A program made the position numbers and the translations under genes. This document shows positions 26,755-35,868 of a DNA stretch of 64,000 bases, piece by piece. The notes below the pieces were generated by a model. It ran no database searches. It was not told the origin of the DNA and saw only the letters and a program-made list of their open reading frames with translations. Positions within the stretch are counted from its first letter, which is position 1. Each line of letters opens with the position of its first letter. The DNA comes from Bradyrhizobium sp. dw_78 (GTDB taxonomy: Bacteria; Pseudomonadota; Alphaproteobacteria; Rhizobiales; Xanthobacteraceae). The stretch lies in contig NZ_JAAVUS010000001.1 in NCBI RefSeq assembly GCF_018449525.1, positions 248,001 through 312,000 of the forward strand, read 5' to 3'.

Positions 26755-28254
26755 ATGACCCTGTCCATCGCCCACCCCACGGAAGCCGCAAGCCCGATGC
26801 GCGGCCTGCTGCCATTGTGGGTCGGGGTCGGCGTCTATGCGCTGTTTCTCGTGGCCGGAAACCGGCTGCTGATCGATCCCGACACGCTGTGGCAGGTCAC
26901 TGTCGGTCAGTGGATCATCGATCATCGCGCGGTCCCCGAGACCGATATCTATTCGTTTACCATGCGCGGCCAGCCCTGGATCTCGACGCAGTGGCTGGCG
27001 CAGATCGCCTACGCCAAAGCCTATGCCGTCGCGGGCTGGAGCGGACCGGTCGTGCTCGCGGACGGCGCCATCGCCGCTACGTTCGTGCTGCTGGCGCGCA
27101 TCCTGAGCCGGCGTCTGGCCGAGGGGACGACGCTGGTGTTCGTGGCTGCGGCGCTGGCGCTGATGGTGCCGCATCTGCTGGCGCGGCCGCATGTGCTGGC
27201 GATGCCGGTCATGGTGATGTGGGTCGGCGGGCTGATCGACGCCGCCGACCGTCGCGCCGCGCCGTCGTTCTGGCTGCTGCCGTTGATGGCGCTGTGGGGT
27301 AATTTGCACGGCGGTTTTGTCTTCGGCCTGGCGCTGATCGCGCCGATCGGGTTCGACGCCGTCCTCAACGCCGATACGAAGGCGCGAAAATCACTGGTGC
27401 TGTGGTGGACGGCGTTCGCCGCTGCTGCGCTGGCAGCAAGCTGTTGCACGCCTTATGGCTGGAATTCGCTGCTCGCATCGAAGAAGATTCTCGACCTCGG
27501 CGGCACGTTGCCGCTGCTGTATGAATGGCGGGCTGCGCAGTTCGACAGCATCGGGCCGCTCGAGATCTGCCTGTTGCTCGGCCTCGGGCTGGCGTTGCTG
27601 CGCGGCGTAAGGTTGCCGCCGATGCGCATCGTGCTGCTGTTGGGGCTGGTGCATATGGCGCTCGCGCAAACCCGCTCGGCTGAAATTCTCGCGCTGATCG
27701 CGCCGCTCCTGCTGGCAGCGCCGCTGGCGAAACAGATCGGCGGCAATGAAGGCAATGATGCCGAAGCTGCGGCTGCATCGCCGATGCGCGGTCTGCTGGT
27801 TGCAAGCGTCGCGGCCTTCCTGGTGGCGGGAACGGTGGCTTACGCCGCCGTGCATCCGTTCCGGCCGCATCCCCACAGTGCGCCGGTGGCGGCGGTGGCC
27901 GAGCTGAAGAAATTCAACCTCACCCGGGTGTTCAACAATTACGATTTCGGCGGCTTCCTGATCGCGAACGGCGTTGCGCCGTTCATCGACGGCCGCACCG
28001 AGCTCTATGGCGAGAAATTCTTTGTCGATCAACACACCGCTGTCACCTTGAGCAGGCCGGATAACCTGTTCCGGATGCTCGACGAATACAGGGTCGAGGC
28101 GACCCTGTTGCGCACGGAGGACCCGGCGGCCAAGCTGCTCGATCATATGGACGGCTGGCGCAAGGTCTATTCCGACGACATCGCGACGATACATGTCCGC
28201 GAGTCCGGAGCGATGCACGCCGTCGCGCCGGCGGTCGATCCGAACACCAACTAA
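26755..28254 (+). CDS. polytopic membrane protein, glycosyltransferase-like, 499 residues
   Basis: About ten hydrophobic segments are visible, beginning with LPLWVGVGVYALFLVAG near residue 20. The first periplasmic loop contains LIDPDTLWQVTVGQWIIDHR and ETDIYSFTMRGQPWISTQWL, a pattern seen in large hypothetical membrane proteins related to GT-C glycosyltransferases. A soluble C-terminal domain (from about 385) has VFNNYDFGGFLIANG and PFIDGRTELYGEKFF. The peptide ASPMRGLL occurs twice (about 12-19 and 343-350). Function unknown. Confidence 0.82.
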   Translation: MTLSIAHPTEAASPMRGLLPLWVGVGVYALFLVAGNRLLIDPDTLWQVTVGQWIIDHRAVPETDIYSFTMRGQPWISTQWLAQIAYAKAYAVAGWSGPVVLADGAIAATFVLLARILSRRLAEGTTLVFVAAALALMVPHLLARPHVLAMPVMVMWVGGLIDAADRRAAPSFWLLPLMALWGNLHGGFVFGLALIAPIGFDAVLNADTKARKSLVLWWTAFAAAALAASCCTPYGWNSLLASKKILDLGGTLPLLYEWRAAQFDSIGPLEICLLLGLGLALLRGVRLPPMRIVLLLGLVHMALAQTRSAEILALIAPLLLAAPLAKQIGGNEGNDAEAAAASPMRGLLVASVAAFLVAGTVAYAAVHPFRPHPHSAPVAAVAELKKFNLTRVFNNYDFGGFLIANGVAPFIDGRTELYGEKFFVDQHTAVTLSRPDNLFRMLDEYRVEATLLRTEDPAAKLLDHMDGWRKVYSDDIATIHVRESGAMHAVAPAVDPNTN

Positions 28255-28471
28255 GATTGCGACATAAAATCACAAATTAGTTTCAAGATGCGCGGTGCAT
28301 CGTCGCGGGACAATGTGCTGCGTCCGGCGTTCTGTCATCGCCGCTTTAAAGGCGCAATGCATGGTGATGATCAGGAGGCGCCGGTGCGACAGCAAGGCTG
28401 TCCGGTTCGCCTTCAAACGCCAGAGCTTGCAAAGGCCAGGCGTTGCAAAGCCTGCAGAGAGGGAGTGCGCC

Positions 28472-28663
28472 ATGGTTCGCTTGGATATGCCCCGCGAAAA
28501 TCCCTGTGCCCAATGCGGCCGGCCGATTACCTTTCCCGACTGGATCGAAGCCGGCCCGTATCGCACGTCCTATCTCTGGCATTGTCTCGCCTGCGACTAC
28601 AGGTTCGAAGCGATCGCTGTTTTCGACGGGCCATCGCCGGATCGCGAGCCGCTCGCGGTCTGA
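28472..28663 (+). CDS. small zinc-ribbon protein, 63 residues
   Basis: Two CxxC knuckles, CAQCGRP (residues 12-18) and CLACDYRF (38-45), with WIEAGPYRTSYLWH between them, indicate a zinc ribbon. The start at 28472 is preferred because GAGGGAG lies 6-12 bases before it; a longer frame from 28295 is less likely. Such small proteins are common near regulators. It converges on the sensor kinase gene, 15 bases away. Function unknown. Confidence 0.75.
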   Translation: MVRLDMPRENPCAQCGRPITFPDWIEAGPYRTSYLWHCLACDYRFEAIAVFDGPSPDREPLAV

Positions 28664-28678
28664 CGGGCAGAGGCGTTT

Positions 28679-30010
28679 TCAGGCGGCCGCCTGCCGCTGC
28701 CGAACCGGCAGTTGAATGCGAACGATCAAGCCGTGAGGCCTGCGGTCGTTCAGGGAGAATTCACCGCCATGCGCGAGCGCGATGGCGCGCGCGATGGAAA
28801 GGCCGAGGCCGAAGCCCGAGGCTTCATCCATGTTCCGCGCGTCGTCGCCGCGCACGAACGGCTCCAGCATGGTCTCCTTGCGCGCATCGGAAATGCCGGG
28901 GCCGTCGTCCTCGACCTCGATCGTCATCATGTCCGGCGATGTAATCAGACGGATCGAGGTCTCCGCGCCGAACTTGACCGCGTTCTCGACCAGATTGGTG
29001 ACGCAGCGGTGCAGGTCGTCGGGCCGCACGGTGGCCATCGCGTGTTCCGGGCCCTCATAGACGACCTTGTGTCCGATGTCGGCGTATTGATCGGTGACGA
29101 GCTGAAGCGTCGACGCGATGTCGACCAGCGTCATGGATTCGAGCTTGTGGTCGTTGCGCAGGAAGGAAAGCACGGATTCCAGCATCGAGCGCATCTGGTC
29201 GAGATCGTGCAGCATGCGGCTGCGATGTCCGTCGTCCTCGATGAATTCGGAGCGCAGCCGCATCCGGGTGATCGGCGTGCGCAAATCGTGGCTGATGGCG
29301 GCCAGCATCTTGGTGCGATCGTCGATCAGGGCGGTGATGCGCCGGCGCATCCGGTTGAGCGCCTTCGCCACCGAACGGATTTCTTCCGGCCCGCGCTCGG
29401 GCAGCGGCGCGGCGGCGCCGTTCAGGCTGAAATCCTCGGCCGCCTTCGCGAAGGCCGACAGGGGCGCCGTCAGCGCGCGCGCCGCCCACAGGCCGAGCAG
29501 CGTGAGAATGATAACGGCGGACAGCAACGTCGTTATCCACGGGCCGCCCCAGAGCGGGCGCTGGTGCGGCTCCTCCGCGACGAGCCTGGCTGAAATCGTC
29601 GCGCCGTCCGGCAGCACGATGCCGACCCTGTGCGTGTCGCCGTCCTGCGCCAGCGAGAAAATCCGGTAATTGCGGCCGAGGCGGTGATGCAGCATGCGCA
29701 GGTCGAAGTTCGAGGCATCGTCGGCTGCCTCGGGCGCGCCCGCGGCAAGGTTCTCGATGTCGAGTTGCGGGAACGCCCGCGTGATATCGGCGAGCAATCG
29801 CGGCCGCTGTTCCGTCGCCGCGGCGCCGAGCAACTGGACGGAGGCGGCCAGCTGGCTGTGGCCGCGATCGGTCGACGGATCGGCCTGGTCCGGCCGGTGG
29901 ATCAGAAAGATCGCGGTGATAATCAGGTGGATCGCGATGATCGACACCACCACCAAGGCGGTGATCTGTCCGCTGATCCCCTTGAGATTCAGAAAGCCGA
30001 GCGGCTTCAT
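28679..30010 (-). CDS. sensor histidine kinase
   Basis: A 443-residue inner-membrane kinase. A first transmembrane helix lies near residues 16-38 (TALVVVSIIAIHLIITAIFL), a periplasmic sensor region spans about 40-160, and a second helix is at about 163-182. A HAMP domain follows. The H-box is ISHDLRTPITRMR with the phospho-acceptor His near 245; the N-box is NLVENAVKFG, G1 is VEDDGPGIS and G2 is GFGLGLSIARAIAL. Its start overlaps the regulator stop by 4 bases. The signal is unknown. Confidence 0.93.
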   Translation of the reverse strand: MKPLGFLNLKGISGQITALVVVSIIAIHLIITAIFLIHRPDQADPSTDRGHSQLAASVQLLGAAATEQRPRLLADITRAFPQLDIENLAAGAPEAADDASNFDLRMLHHRLGRNYRIFSLAQDGDTHRVGIVLPDGATISARLVAEEPHQRPLWGGPWITTLLSAVIILTLLGLWAARALTAPLSAFAKAAEDFSLNGAAAPLPERGPEEIRSVAKALNRMRRRITALIDDRTKMLAAISHDLRTPITRMRLRSEFIEDDGHRSRMLHDLDQMRSMLESVLSFLRNDHKLESMTLVDIASTLQLVTDQYADIGHKVVYEGPEHAMATVRPDDLHRCVTNLVENAVKFGAETSIRLITSPDMMTIEVEDDGPGISDARKETMLEPFVRGDDARNMDEASGFGLGLSIARAIALAHGGEFSLNDRRPHGLIVRIQLPVRQRQAAA

Positions 30011-30753
30011 GGCTGAACGCTGGCCGCGGCCGGAAGCGGGTCCACCGTCGGGGTGAACATGTAGCCGCCGGAGCGCACCGTCTTGATCATGGTGGCCTCC
30101 TGCGGATCGGGTTCGATCTTGCGCCGGATGCGGCTCACCAGCACGTCGATGCTGCGTTCGAACGAGCCGGCGTTGCGTCCCTGGGTGAGGTCGAGCAGGC
30201 TGTCGCGCGACAGCACGCGGCCCGGACGCTCGCAGAAGGTCCGCAGCAGGTCGAACTCGGCGCTGGTCATCGCCACCCGCGCGCCGGCCGGATTGCGCAG
30301 CTCGCGCAGTCTGAAATCGATCCGCCATCCGAGAAAGGTGAGGCTGGTCGCGCCGTTGGTGGCGCTGGCGGTCTGGGCCGCGGCCTGGCGGCGCAGCACC
30401 GCGTTGATCCGGGCCAGCAGTTCGCGCGGATTGAACGGCTTGGCGAGGTAGTCGTCCGCGCCCATCTCCAGGCCGAGAATGCGGTCGACGTCCTCGCCGC
30501 GCGCGGTGAGCATGATGATCGGCACCTGCGATTCCGCGCGCACCTTGCGGCACAGGCTGAGCCCGTCTTCGCCCGGCAGCATGACGTCGAGGATCAGAAG
30601 GTCGACGCGATGGTCGGTCATCGCGCGCGCCATCTCGCGTCCGTCGGTCGCCGCTGTGACGTTGCAGCCATTGTCGCGCAGGTATTTTGCGATCAGCGAC
30701 CGCGTCTCGCGATCGTCTTCGACGACAAGGATGTTGGGCATCGGCGTGGTCAT
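30007..30753 (-). CDS. OmpR-family response regulator
   Basis: A 248-residue regulator. The receiver domain has VVEDD for magnesium binding, the phospho-acceptor Asp in LLILDVMLPGEDGL near residue 56, and LAKPF with the conserved lysine near 108. The winged-helix domain has RVLSRDSLLDLTQGRN, ERSIDVLVSRIRRKIEPDPQ and TVRSGGYMF. It is first in a two-gene operon with the kinase and is divergent from the Ser/Gly-rich gene at 30926, which may be its target. Confidence 0.94.
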   Translation of the reverse strand: MTTPMPNILVVEDDRETRSLIAKYLRDNGCNVTAATDGREMARAMTDHRVDLLILDVMLPGEDGLSLCRKVRAESQVPIIMLTARGEDVDRILGLEMGADDYLAKPFNPRELLARINAVLRRQAAAQTASATNGATSLTFLGWRIDFRLRELRNPAGARVAMTSAEFDLLRTFCERPGRVLSRDSLLDLTQGRNAGSFERSIDVLVSRIRRKIEPDPQEATMIKTVRSGGYMFTPTVDPLPAAASVQP

Positions 30754-30844
30754 GCGGAGAACCTTTGACTTGGATTCGGAAGAACCGACGAAAGATTTTT
30801 GTTTCCTGATATTTCTGAAGCGGCCCGCGTAACTCCGGGCAACA

Positions 30845-30892
30845 TGTTCCTAGAACAACAAAAAGCTCTCGTTAAGATAATTAAACTTAACG
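30845..30892. promoter_or_regulatory. two palindromes in a divergent promoter region
   Basis: TGTTCCTAGAACA (30845-30857) and CGTTAAG-N9-CTTAACG (30870-30892) lie between the two-component operon and the Ser/Gly-rich gene. Both are perfect inverted repeats and candidate regulator sites. Confidence 0.45.
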
Positions 30893-30925
30893 TTTCGAGG
30901 TCTTCCAGGAACCTTTGGAGCGCCC

Positions 30926-31618
30926 ATGACCTCGATCTCCGCGACCTCCAGTACCTCCAATAATGCGTACCTGACACCGCTTCAGCAACTCCAGGCCGAA
31001 CTGCAATCGGAAGTCAGTTCGGGTGCCATCAGCTCATCCGATCAGAGCGCGCTTTCTTCGGCGCTGAACGACATCAGTTCCTCGCTGCAAAGCGGCGGCA
31101 GCAGCAGCGGCTCGAGCGGTGGCAGCACCGGCGGAAGCAGTGCCGCTCCCGGTGACATCCAGTCCAAGATCAGCAGCCTGATCGCCGGCGAGGTGTCGAG
31201 CGGCAACCTCACCACGCAGCAGGCGACCGAGCTGCAAGGCGTATTCCAGTCCGCCTTCGCCGGCGGTCCCAGCAATTCAGCATCGGGCGTCGCTGCGGGC
31301 GCTCCAGACAGCGGCGCCGCTGTTGTCGCGGTCGCGGCGCCCGGAGGCGGCGGTGCGCCGGGAGGCGCGGGCGGCGTTCACCACGGTCATGGCGGGGGCG
31401 GCCATGGCGGCGCATCATCCGCCAACGGTTCGTCGTCGACCGACGGCAGCAGCGGCTCGTCGGACACCAGCTCGGCCGCGCAGATCCTGCAGCAGTTTCT
31501 GCAGTCGCTGCAGAATTCGACCTCATCGGCGACGGCTTATGATGCGAGCGGCAACGCCGCTTCGGCCGCCGACAGCAGTTCGTCGGCCTCATCGCTTTTG
31601 ATCAATTACCGAACCTGA
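30926..31618 (+). CDS. Ser/Gly/Ala-rich low-complexity protein with His cluster
   Basis: A 230-residue protein without a signal peptide. Residues 15-55 (PLQQLQAELQSEVSSGAISS and following) and 76-115 (two helical units with SKISSLIAGEVSSGNLTTQQ) look like a repeated helical motif. A Gly/Ser-rich middle contains GGVHHGHGGGGHGGA, a possible metal-binding cluster. The C-terminal AAQILQQFLQSLQNSTSSAT is helical. It might be exported or be a structural protein. It is divergent from a two-component system. No family recognised. Confidence 0.75.
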   Translation: MTSISATSSTSNNAYLTPLQQLQAELQSEVSSGAISSSDQSALSSALNDISSSLQSGGSSSGSSGGSTGGSSAAPGDIQSKISSLIAGEVSSGNLTTQQATELQGVFQSAFAGGPSNSASGVAAGAPDSGAAVVAVAAPGGGGAPGGAGGVHHGHGGGGHGGASSANGSSSTDGSSGSSDTSSAAQILQQFLQSLQNSTSSATAYDASGNAASAADSSSSASSLLINYRT

Positions 31619-31651
31619 TCGCCGGGCGACGCACACACACCGCGCACGCGG

Positions 31652-31684
31652 CGATCACCCTTCCCAGAACGGGAGGGGTGATCG
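31652..31684 (+). terminator. hairpin terminator after Ser/Gly-rich gene
   Basis: CGATCACCC with inner TTCCC pairs to GGGA-GGGGTGATCG around an AGAAC loop, followed by TTGTATTT. It is the only clear feature of 31619-31900. Confidence 0.6.
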
Positions 31685-31913
31685 TTGTATTTCGGCGGAT
31701 GAGTGGCGGCTGGATCGGGATGCTATTTTTTCGGACCGGTTGCGACCGACGGGTCCGCTTGTTCCGGCCGGTGCATGCGCCGCTTTTGACGATTGTCTGA
31801 ATCAGAATCGGCATGAACGACACATAGCCGTCACGTGCGGCAACGGGTCGCGCGGTTCCAAAAGCGGATCCGATCATCGCCAGTTTGCATGACCGAAAAT
31901 GCAGACGGCCGCT

Positions 31914-31938
31914 GGAACGGCGGATGGATTGGAGTGTT
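31914..31938 (+). promoter_or_regulatory. candidate EcfG-type (general stress) promoter
   Basis: GGAAC (31914-31918), 16 bases, then TGTT (31935-31938) approximates the alphaproteobacterial EcfG pattern GGAAC-N16-CGTT. It lies 37 bases before the PRC-barrel gene. One of nine fixed bases differs. Confidence 0.35.
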
Positions 31939-31974
31939 CTCCCCTCACTAATTTCTTACCCAGGGAGAAACCAC

Positions 31975-32496
31975 ATGTTCGTGAAACATATGGCGGCTGG
32001 TTTGGCCGCATCGGCAATGTTCGCGTCTGTTGCATTTGCACAAACGCCCACGGCGACGGGCGATCGCGCCAACATGGCGCCGACGGCGGCATCGGACTCC
32101 TCGATTCACGGCGATTGGCGCGCTTCCAAGGTGGTCGGCCTCAATGTCTACAACGACAACAATGAGAATGTCGGCTCGATCAACGATCTCCTGACCGACA
32201 GCAGCGGGAACATCAAGGCGGCCGTGATCAGTGTCGGCGGCGTCCTTGGCGTCGGTTCGCGCCTGGTCGCCATTCCCTTCGACAAGATCAAATTTGTCAA
32301 CGAGCCGGTCGCCTATACCGGCGTCGCCAGCGGGCAGAACAATGCCGCCAGCAACTCGACAATGACCACTGGGGCGGCCACCGGAACAGGCATGGCGACC
32401 TCGAATTCCCATTCGTGGTATCCGGACCACGCCGTGTTTAACGCAAGCAAGGATGAACTGAGGGCGATGCCCGAGTTCAAATACTCGGCCGAGTAA
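31975..32496 (+). CDS. secreted PRC-barrel domain protein
   Basis: A 173-residue protein with a signal peptide (residues 1-22, ending ASVAFAQ). The PRC-barrel domain covers about 48-110: WRASKVVGLNVYNDNNENVG, SINDLLTDSSGNIKAAVISV and GVGSRLVAIPFDKIKFVN. A Ser/Thr/Asn-rich linker and a short C-terminal helix (NASKDELRAMPEFKY) follow. Such proteins are often induced in stress in alphaproteobacteria. The start at 31975 has CAGGGAG upstream. Its transcript ends at the hairpin at 32523-32567. Confidence 0.88.
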   Translation: MFVKHMAAGLAASAMFASVAFAQTPTATGDRANMAPTAASDSSIHGDWRASKVVGLNVYNDNNENVGSINDLLTDSSGNIKAAVISVGGVLGVGSRLVAIPFDKIKFVNEPVAYTGVASGQNNAASNSTMTTGAATGTGMATSNSHSWYPDHAVFNASKDELRAMPEFKYSAE

Positions 32497-32522
32497 GGCG
32501 TTCGCGTTGCACTCAACATTGT

Positions 32523-32567
32523 TTGTCATTCCGGGTCTGGTGCTGTCGCACCATCCCGGAATGACAA
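32523..32567. repeat. palindromic repeat / terminator hairpin
   Basis: TTGTCATTCCGGG (32523-32535) pairs with CCCGGAATGACAA (32555-32567), with an inner TGGTGC/GCACCA stem. The outer arms belong to the GTCATTCCGG family also seen at 24358. It sits between convergent genes. Confidence 0.8.
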
Positions 32568-32597
32568 TGATACAAAATAGCGCCGTGAACCATTGTT

Positions 32598-33812
32598 TCA
32601 GTTAGTCTTGACCAGCGGACAGCCGCCCTTGTCAAGCGGGCGGAACGCTTCGTCGCCGGGCACGGTGGCGATCAGCTTGTAAAGATCCCACTCGCCCTTG
32701 GATTCCTCGGGCTTCTTCACCTCGAACAGATGCATCTCATGGACCATGCGGCCGTCGATGCGGATCTTGCCGTCATGGGCGAAGAAATCATGGATCGGCG
32801 TCGCCCGCATTTGCGCCATCACCTTAGGCGCTTCGTCGGTGCCGATGGCGTCGATCGCCTTCAGGTAATGCATCGTCGCCGAATAAAGCCCGGCCTGGAT
32901 CATGGTCGGCATGTGGCCGACCTTGTCGTAGAAGCGTTTCGAGAAGGCGCGGGTCTGGTCATCGAGGTCCCAATAGAAGGCGTCGGTGACGATCAGTCCC
33001 TGGGTGGCCTTGATGCCGAGCGCGTGGGTGTCGGTGATTTCCTGCAACAGCGCGATCATCTTCTGGCCGCCCTGGGTCAGGCCGAATTCCGACGCCTGCT
33101 TCAGCGCGTTGGTGGTATCGCCGCCGGCGTTGGCGAGCGCCACCACCTTGGCCTTGGACGCCTGCGCCTGCAGCAGGAAGGACGAGAAGTCCGAGGAGTT
33201 CAGAGGATGGCGGACATCGCCCAGCACCTTGCCGCCGTTCTCCTTGACGATGGCCGCCGCATCGCGCTCCAGCGCCATGCCGAAGGCATAGTCGGCGGTG
33301 ACGAAGAACCAGGTATCCTCGCCGCGCTTGACCATTGCCTTGCCGGCGACGTTGGACAGCGCATAGGTGTCATAGGTCCAGTGTACGGTATTGGGCGAGC
33401 AGGCGGGGCCGGTAAGGTCGGAACTGCCGCCGCCCGAATTGATGTGGATCCTGTTCTTCTCGCGGGTCAGCGCGGAAATGGGCAGCGCGACCGAAGAGGT
33501 CGGCACGTCGAAGATCGCGTCGACCTTCTCGTTGTCGTACCAGTTGCGGGCGATGTTGACGCCGACATCGGGTTTGTTCTGATGGTCGGCGGCGACCACT
33601 TCAACCGGCTTGTCTTTGACCTTGCCGCCGTAATCGGCGACGGCCATCTGCACGGCGGCAAGCGAACCCTTGCCGGTGGCGTCGGCATAGAGGCTGGACA
33701 TGTCGGTGAGGACGCCGATCTTGACGACGTCGTCGGAAATCTGCGCGTTTGCTGCGGTGCCAGATATCGCGAAAGCAAGTCCGGCCGCAAAAGCGGCTGC
33801 AAGTGACTTCAT
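32598..33812 (-). CDS. ABC transporter substrate-binding protein (branched-chain amino acid type)
   Basis: A 404-residue periplasmic binding protein (type I fold, LivJ-like). A signal peptide covers residues 1-23, ending GTAANAQ. Landmarks are DVVKIGVLTDMSSLYADATG, AVQMAVADYGGKVKDKPVEV and YGAFGMALERDAA-type segments (here ADYAFGMALERDAA). A C-terminal TMIQAGLYSATMHYLKAIDA follows. No permease or ATPase gene lies beside it, so it is an orphan in this window. The ligand could be an amide, aromatic compound or amino acid. Confidence 0.92.
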   Translation of the reverse strand: MKSLAAAFAAGLAFAISGTAANAQISDDVVKIGVLTDMSSLYADATGKGSLAAVQMAVADYGGKVKDKPVEVVAADHQNKPDVGVNIARNWYDNEKVDAIFDVPTSSVALPISALTREKNRIHINSGGGSSDLTGPACSPNTVHWTYDTYALSNVAGKAMVKRGEDTWFFVTADYAFGMALERDAAAIVKENGGKVLGDVRHPLNSSDFSSFLLQAQASKAKVVALANAGGDTTNALKQASEFGLTQGGQKMIALLQEITDTHALGIKATQGLIVTDAFYWDLDDQTRAFSKRFYDKVGHMPTMIQAGLYSATMHYLKAIDAIGTDEAPKVMAQMRATPIHDFFAHDGKIRIDGRMVHEMHLFEVKKPEESKGEWDLYKLIATVPGDEAFRPLDKGGCPLVKTN

Positions 33813-34019
33813 GGCGTCTATCTCCCTTGGGGTTTCGTTTTTGGAAGTTTCGTTGGAATTGTTTTTATAGCGCCTGTTCTAGCCGTGTTCGGCGCGCCCG
33901 CAAAGCCGACTTTTAGGCAACAGGCCTCACCCGGCTGGCGTGGCCGCCGTGAAGATCATGTTTTTCGTGCTGGATGGCCTGTCCGCTCGCGCGATGATAT
34001 CGCGCCAGATTCCATCGGG

Positions 34020-34102
34020 TGGACAGCGGTTTGCTTGCGTGAAGTAAACGCGTCAAATCAAAACAGGAGAGCCCGGTTCTGATTCAATCAGAACCGGGCT
34101 CC
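34020..34102. repeat. two-hairpin dispersed repeat, copy 2
   Basis: GCGTGAAGTAAACGC forms the first small stem (about 34038-34052). A perfect palindrome with 16-bp arms (34069-34084 and 34086-34101) follows. It is the main feature of the 303-base gap 33813-34115 and may end the aldo/keto reductase transcript. Confidence 0.82.
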
Positions 34103-34115
34103 AACGTTGTGCCGG

Positions 34116-35093
34116 TCAGAATCCCGAGACGTGGCGCGGCAGGTAAGGCTTTTCGAGAGAGGCGATTTCTTCGGTGGTGAGTTTCAAGGACAGCGCCGCA
34201 ACCGCGTCCTTCAAATGCTCAGGCTTCGAGGCTCCGACGATCGGAGAGGTCACGCCTTTTTTCTGCACCAGCCAGGCCAGCGCGACCTGCGCCCGCGGCA
34301 CGCCGCGGGCTGCGGCGTCTGCGCCGACCTGATCGATGATCTGGCGATCGGATTGCGGAAATTCCGTGTAGAGCGTCTTGCCGAATTCGTCGGTCTCCTC
34401 GCGGGAGCTGGTCTCGTTCCATGCCCGCGTCAGCCGTCCGCGCGCCAACGGGCTCCACGGCATCACCGCAATGCCCTGGTCGATGCAGAGCGGCAGCATT
34501 TCGCGCTCTTCTTCGCGGCTCAGCAGGTTGATGTGGTCCTGCATGCTGACGAATTCGGTCCAGCCGTTCAACCGGGACGTATAGAGCGACTTGGCAAACT
34601 GCCAAGCGTACATGCTGGAAGCGCCGATATAGCGGGCCTTGCCGGCCTTGACCACGTCGTGCAGCGCTTCCATCGTCTCCTCGATCGGCACGGTCGGATC
34701 GGCGCGATGGATCTGGTAGAGGTCGACGAAGTCGGTGCCGAGCCGGCGCAGGCTGTTGTCGATCTCGCCGAGGATCGCCTTGCGCGACAGTCCTGCGCCG
34801 TTCGGGCCCGGCCGCATCCGGCCGTTGACCTTGGTGGCGATCACGACGTCCTCGCGGCGCGCGAAGTCTTTCAGCGCCCGGCCGACGATTTCTTCCGACG
34901 TGCCGTCCGAATAGACATTGGCGGTGTCGAAGAAGTTGATCCCGAGTTCGAGCGCCTGCTTGATCAGCGGCCGGCTCTTTTCCTCGTCCAGCGTCCATGG
35001 ATGCGGTCCGCGATCGGGAACGCCATAGGTCATGCAGCCGATGCACAGCGGCGACACGCCGAGACCGGTCTTGCCGAATTTCACATAGTCCAT
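34116..35093 (-). CDS. aldo/keto reductase
   Basis: A 325-residue NADPH-dependent oxidoreductase of the AKR superfamily. It begins MDYVKFGKTGLGVSPLCIG. The tetrad residues are visible: Asp in NFFDTANVYSDG, Tyr in the same segment, Lys in VVIATKVNGRM and His in LYQIHRADPTVP. The C-terminal NADPH-binding part has TSPIVGASKPEHLKDAVAAL. It resembles yeast-type general reductases of the AKR11-13 groups. The start at 35093 is taken from the conserved opening. Substrate unknown. Confidence 0.92.
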   Translation of the reverse strand: MDYVKFGKTGLGVSPLCIGCMTYGVPDRGPHPWTLDEEKSRPLIKQALELGINFFDTANVYSDGTSEEIVGRALKDFARREDVVIATKVNGRMRPGPNGAGLSRKAILGEIDNSLRRLGTDFVDLYQIHRADPTVPIEETMEALHDVVKAGKARYIGASSMYAWQFAKSLYTSRLNGWTEFVSMQDHINLLSREEEREMLPLCIDQGIAVMPWSPLARGRLTRAWNETSSREETDEFGKTLYTEFPQSDRQIIDQVGADAAARGVPRAQVALAWLVQKKGVTSPIVGASKPEHLKDAVAALSLKLTTEEIASLEKPYLPRHVSGF

Positions 35094-35160
35094 GTTTTCA
35101 CTCCTTCGATGGTGTGGCGAATGGCGCGGTGCGGTTCTCACAAGATGGATCGGGCGTGCG

Positions 35161-35667
35161 CTATCCAAGCGGCAGATAGAGGCAACTGAAGACGAACGGC
35201 TTCGCCGCGGCGGCGGGCGTAAGCGACAACACGCATCCGTAGCTCTCCGTCAGCGCGGTCAGGTCGACGGCTTTCTCGATCTCGAAAATCCGATCCTTGT
35301 GCGGTTGTACCCAATCGTTGATTTGTTGCAGCGCTTTCTGCTTGGCGGCATTGATGTCGGTCGCAACGACCAACACATTTTTGTGAAGCTCGCCGAATTC
35401 CTGCGGATTGTAGCCGCCGAGATTGACGAAAAACAGCTTGGCCGGGGGATCGCACTGCGGTGCGCTTGTCAGTGAAACGTCGAAGCCGTCGGCCTGTTCG
35501 ACGCTGCCCCAGCTGTCCAGGTGCAGGCTTTGGGGATCGCCCCACCATTGCCGGCGCAGATCGTCATAGCAATCCTCGGGCGCGTTTCCGATCGAGAAGC
35601 GGACATCGTGCAATTCGATATTCGAGTTGCCGCAATTGCCGCCAATGTAGAACATGAACAGCTTCAT
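35161..35667 (-). CDS. DUF1543 domain protein
   Basis: A 168-residue protein that starts MKLFMFYIGGNCGNSNIELH and contains DVRFSIGNAPEDCYDDLRRQ and WWGDPQSLHLDSWGSVEQAD, the DUF1543 pattern. A second region, LFFVNLGGYNPQEFGELHKN, is a repeat-like beta unit seen in the family. Cytoplasmic, function unknown. The start at 35667 follows the family opening. It is followed by the aldo/keto reductase on the same strand 67 bases on. Confidence 0.85.
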   Translation of the reverse strand: MKLFMFYIGGNCGNSNIELHDVRFSIGNAPEDCYDDLRRQWWGDPQSLHLDSWGSVEQADGFDVSLTSAPQCDPPAKLFFVNLGGYNPQEFGELHKNVLVVATDINAAKQKALQQINDWVQPHKDRIFEIEKAVDLTALTESYGCVLSLTPAAAAKPFVFSCLYLPLG

Positions 35668-35868
35668 CGTCGTCCCATGTCCGAAAAGTCGGCCCCTCTG
35701 CGTCCGTCTATCTATCAGAGATCGGACTTGATAACATCGTGCCGGAACGACGCCCGGCGCGGAGCACGCATCCGCGCGCGGGCGTTGACGGATCAATCCG
35801 CCGCATCACTGTGTTCGTTGATATATAACGGATGGAACGGCGGTATCAAAATACGCGATTGAGGAATC

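Noticed and set aside
28295..28471. Upstream extension of the zinc-ribbon protein
   Set aside because: The extra 59 residues are basic and Cys/Arg-rich without pattern, while the ATG at 28472 has a good ribosome-binding site.
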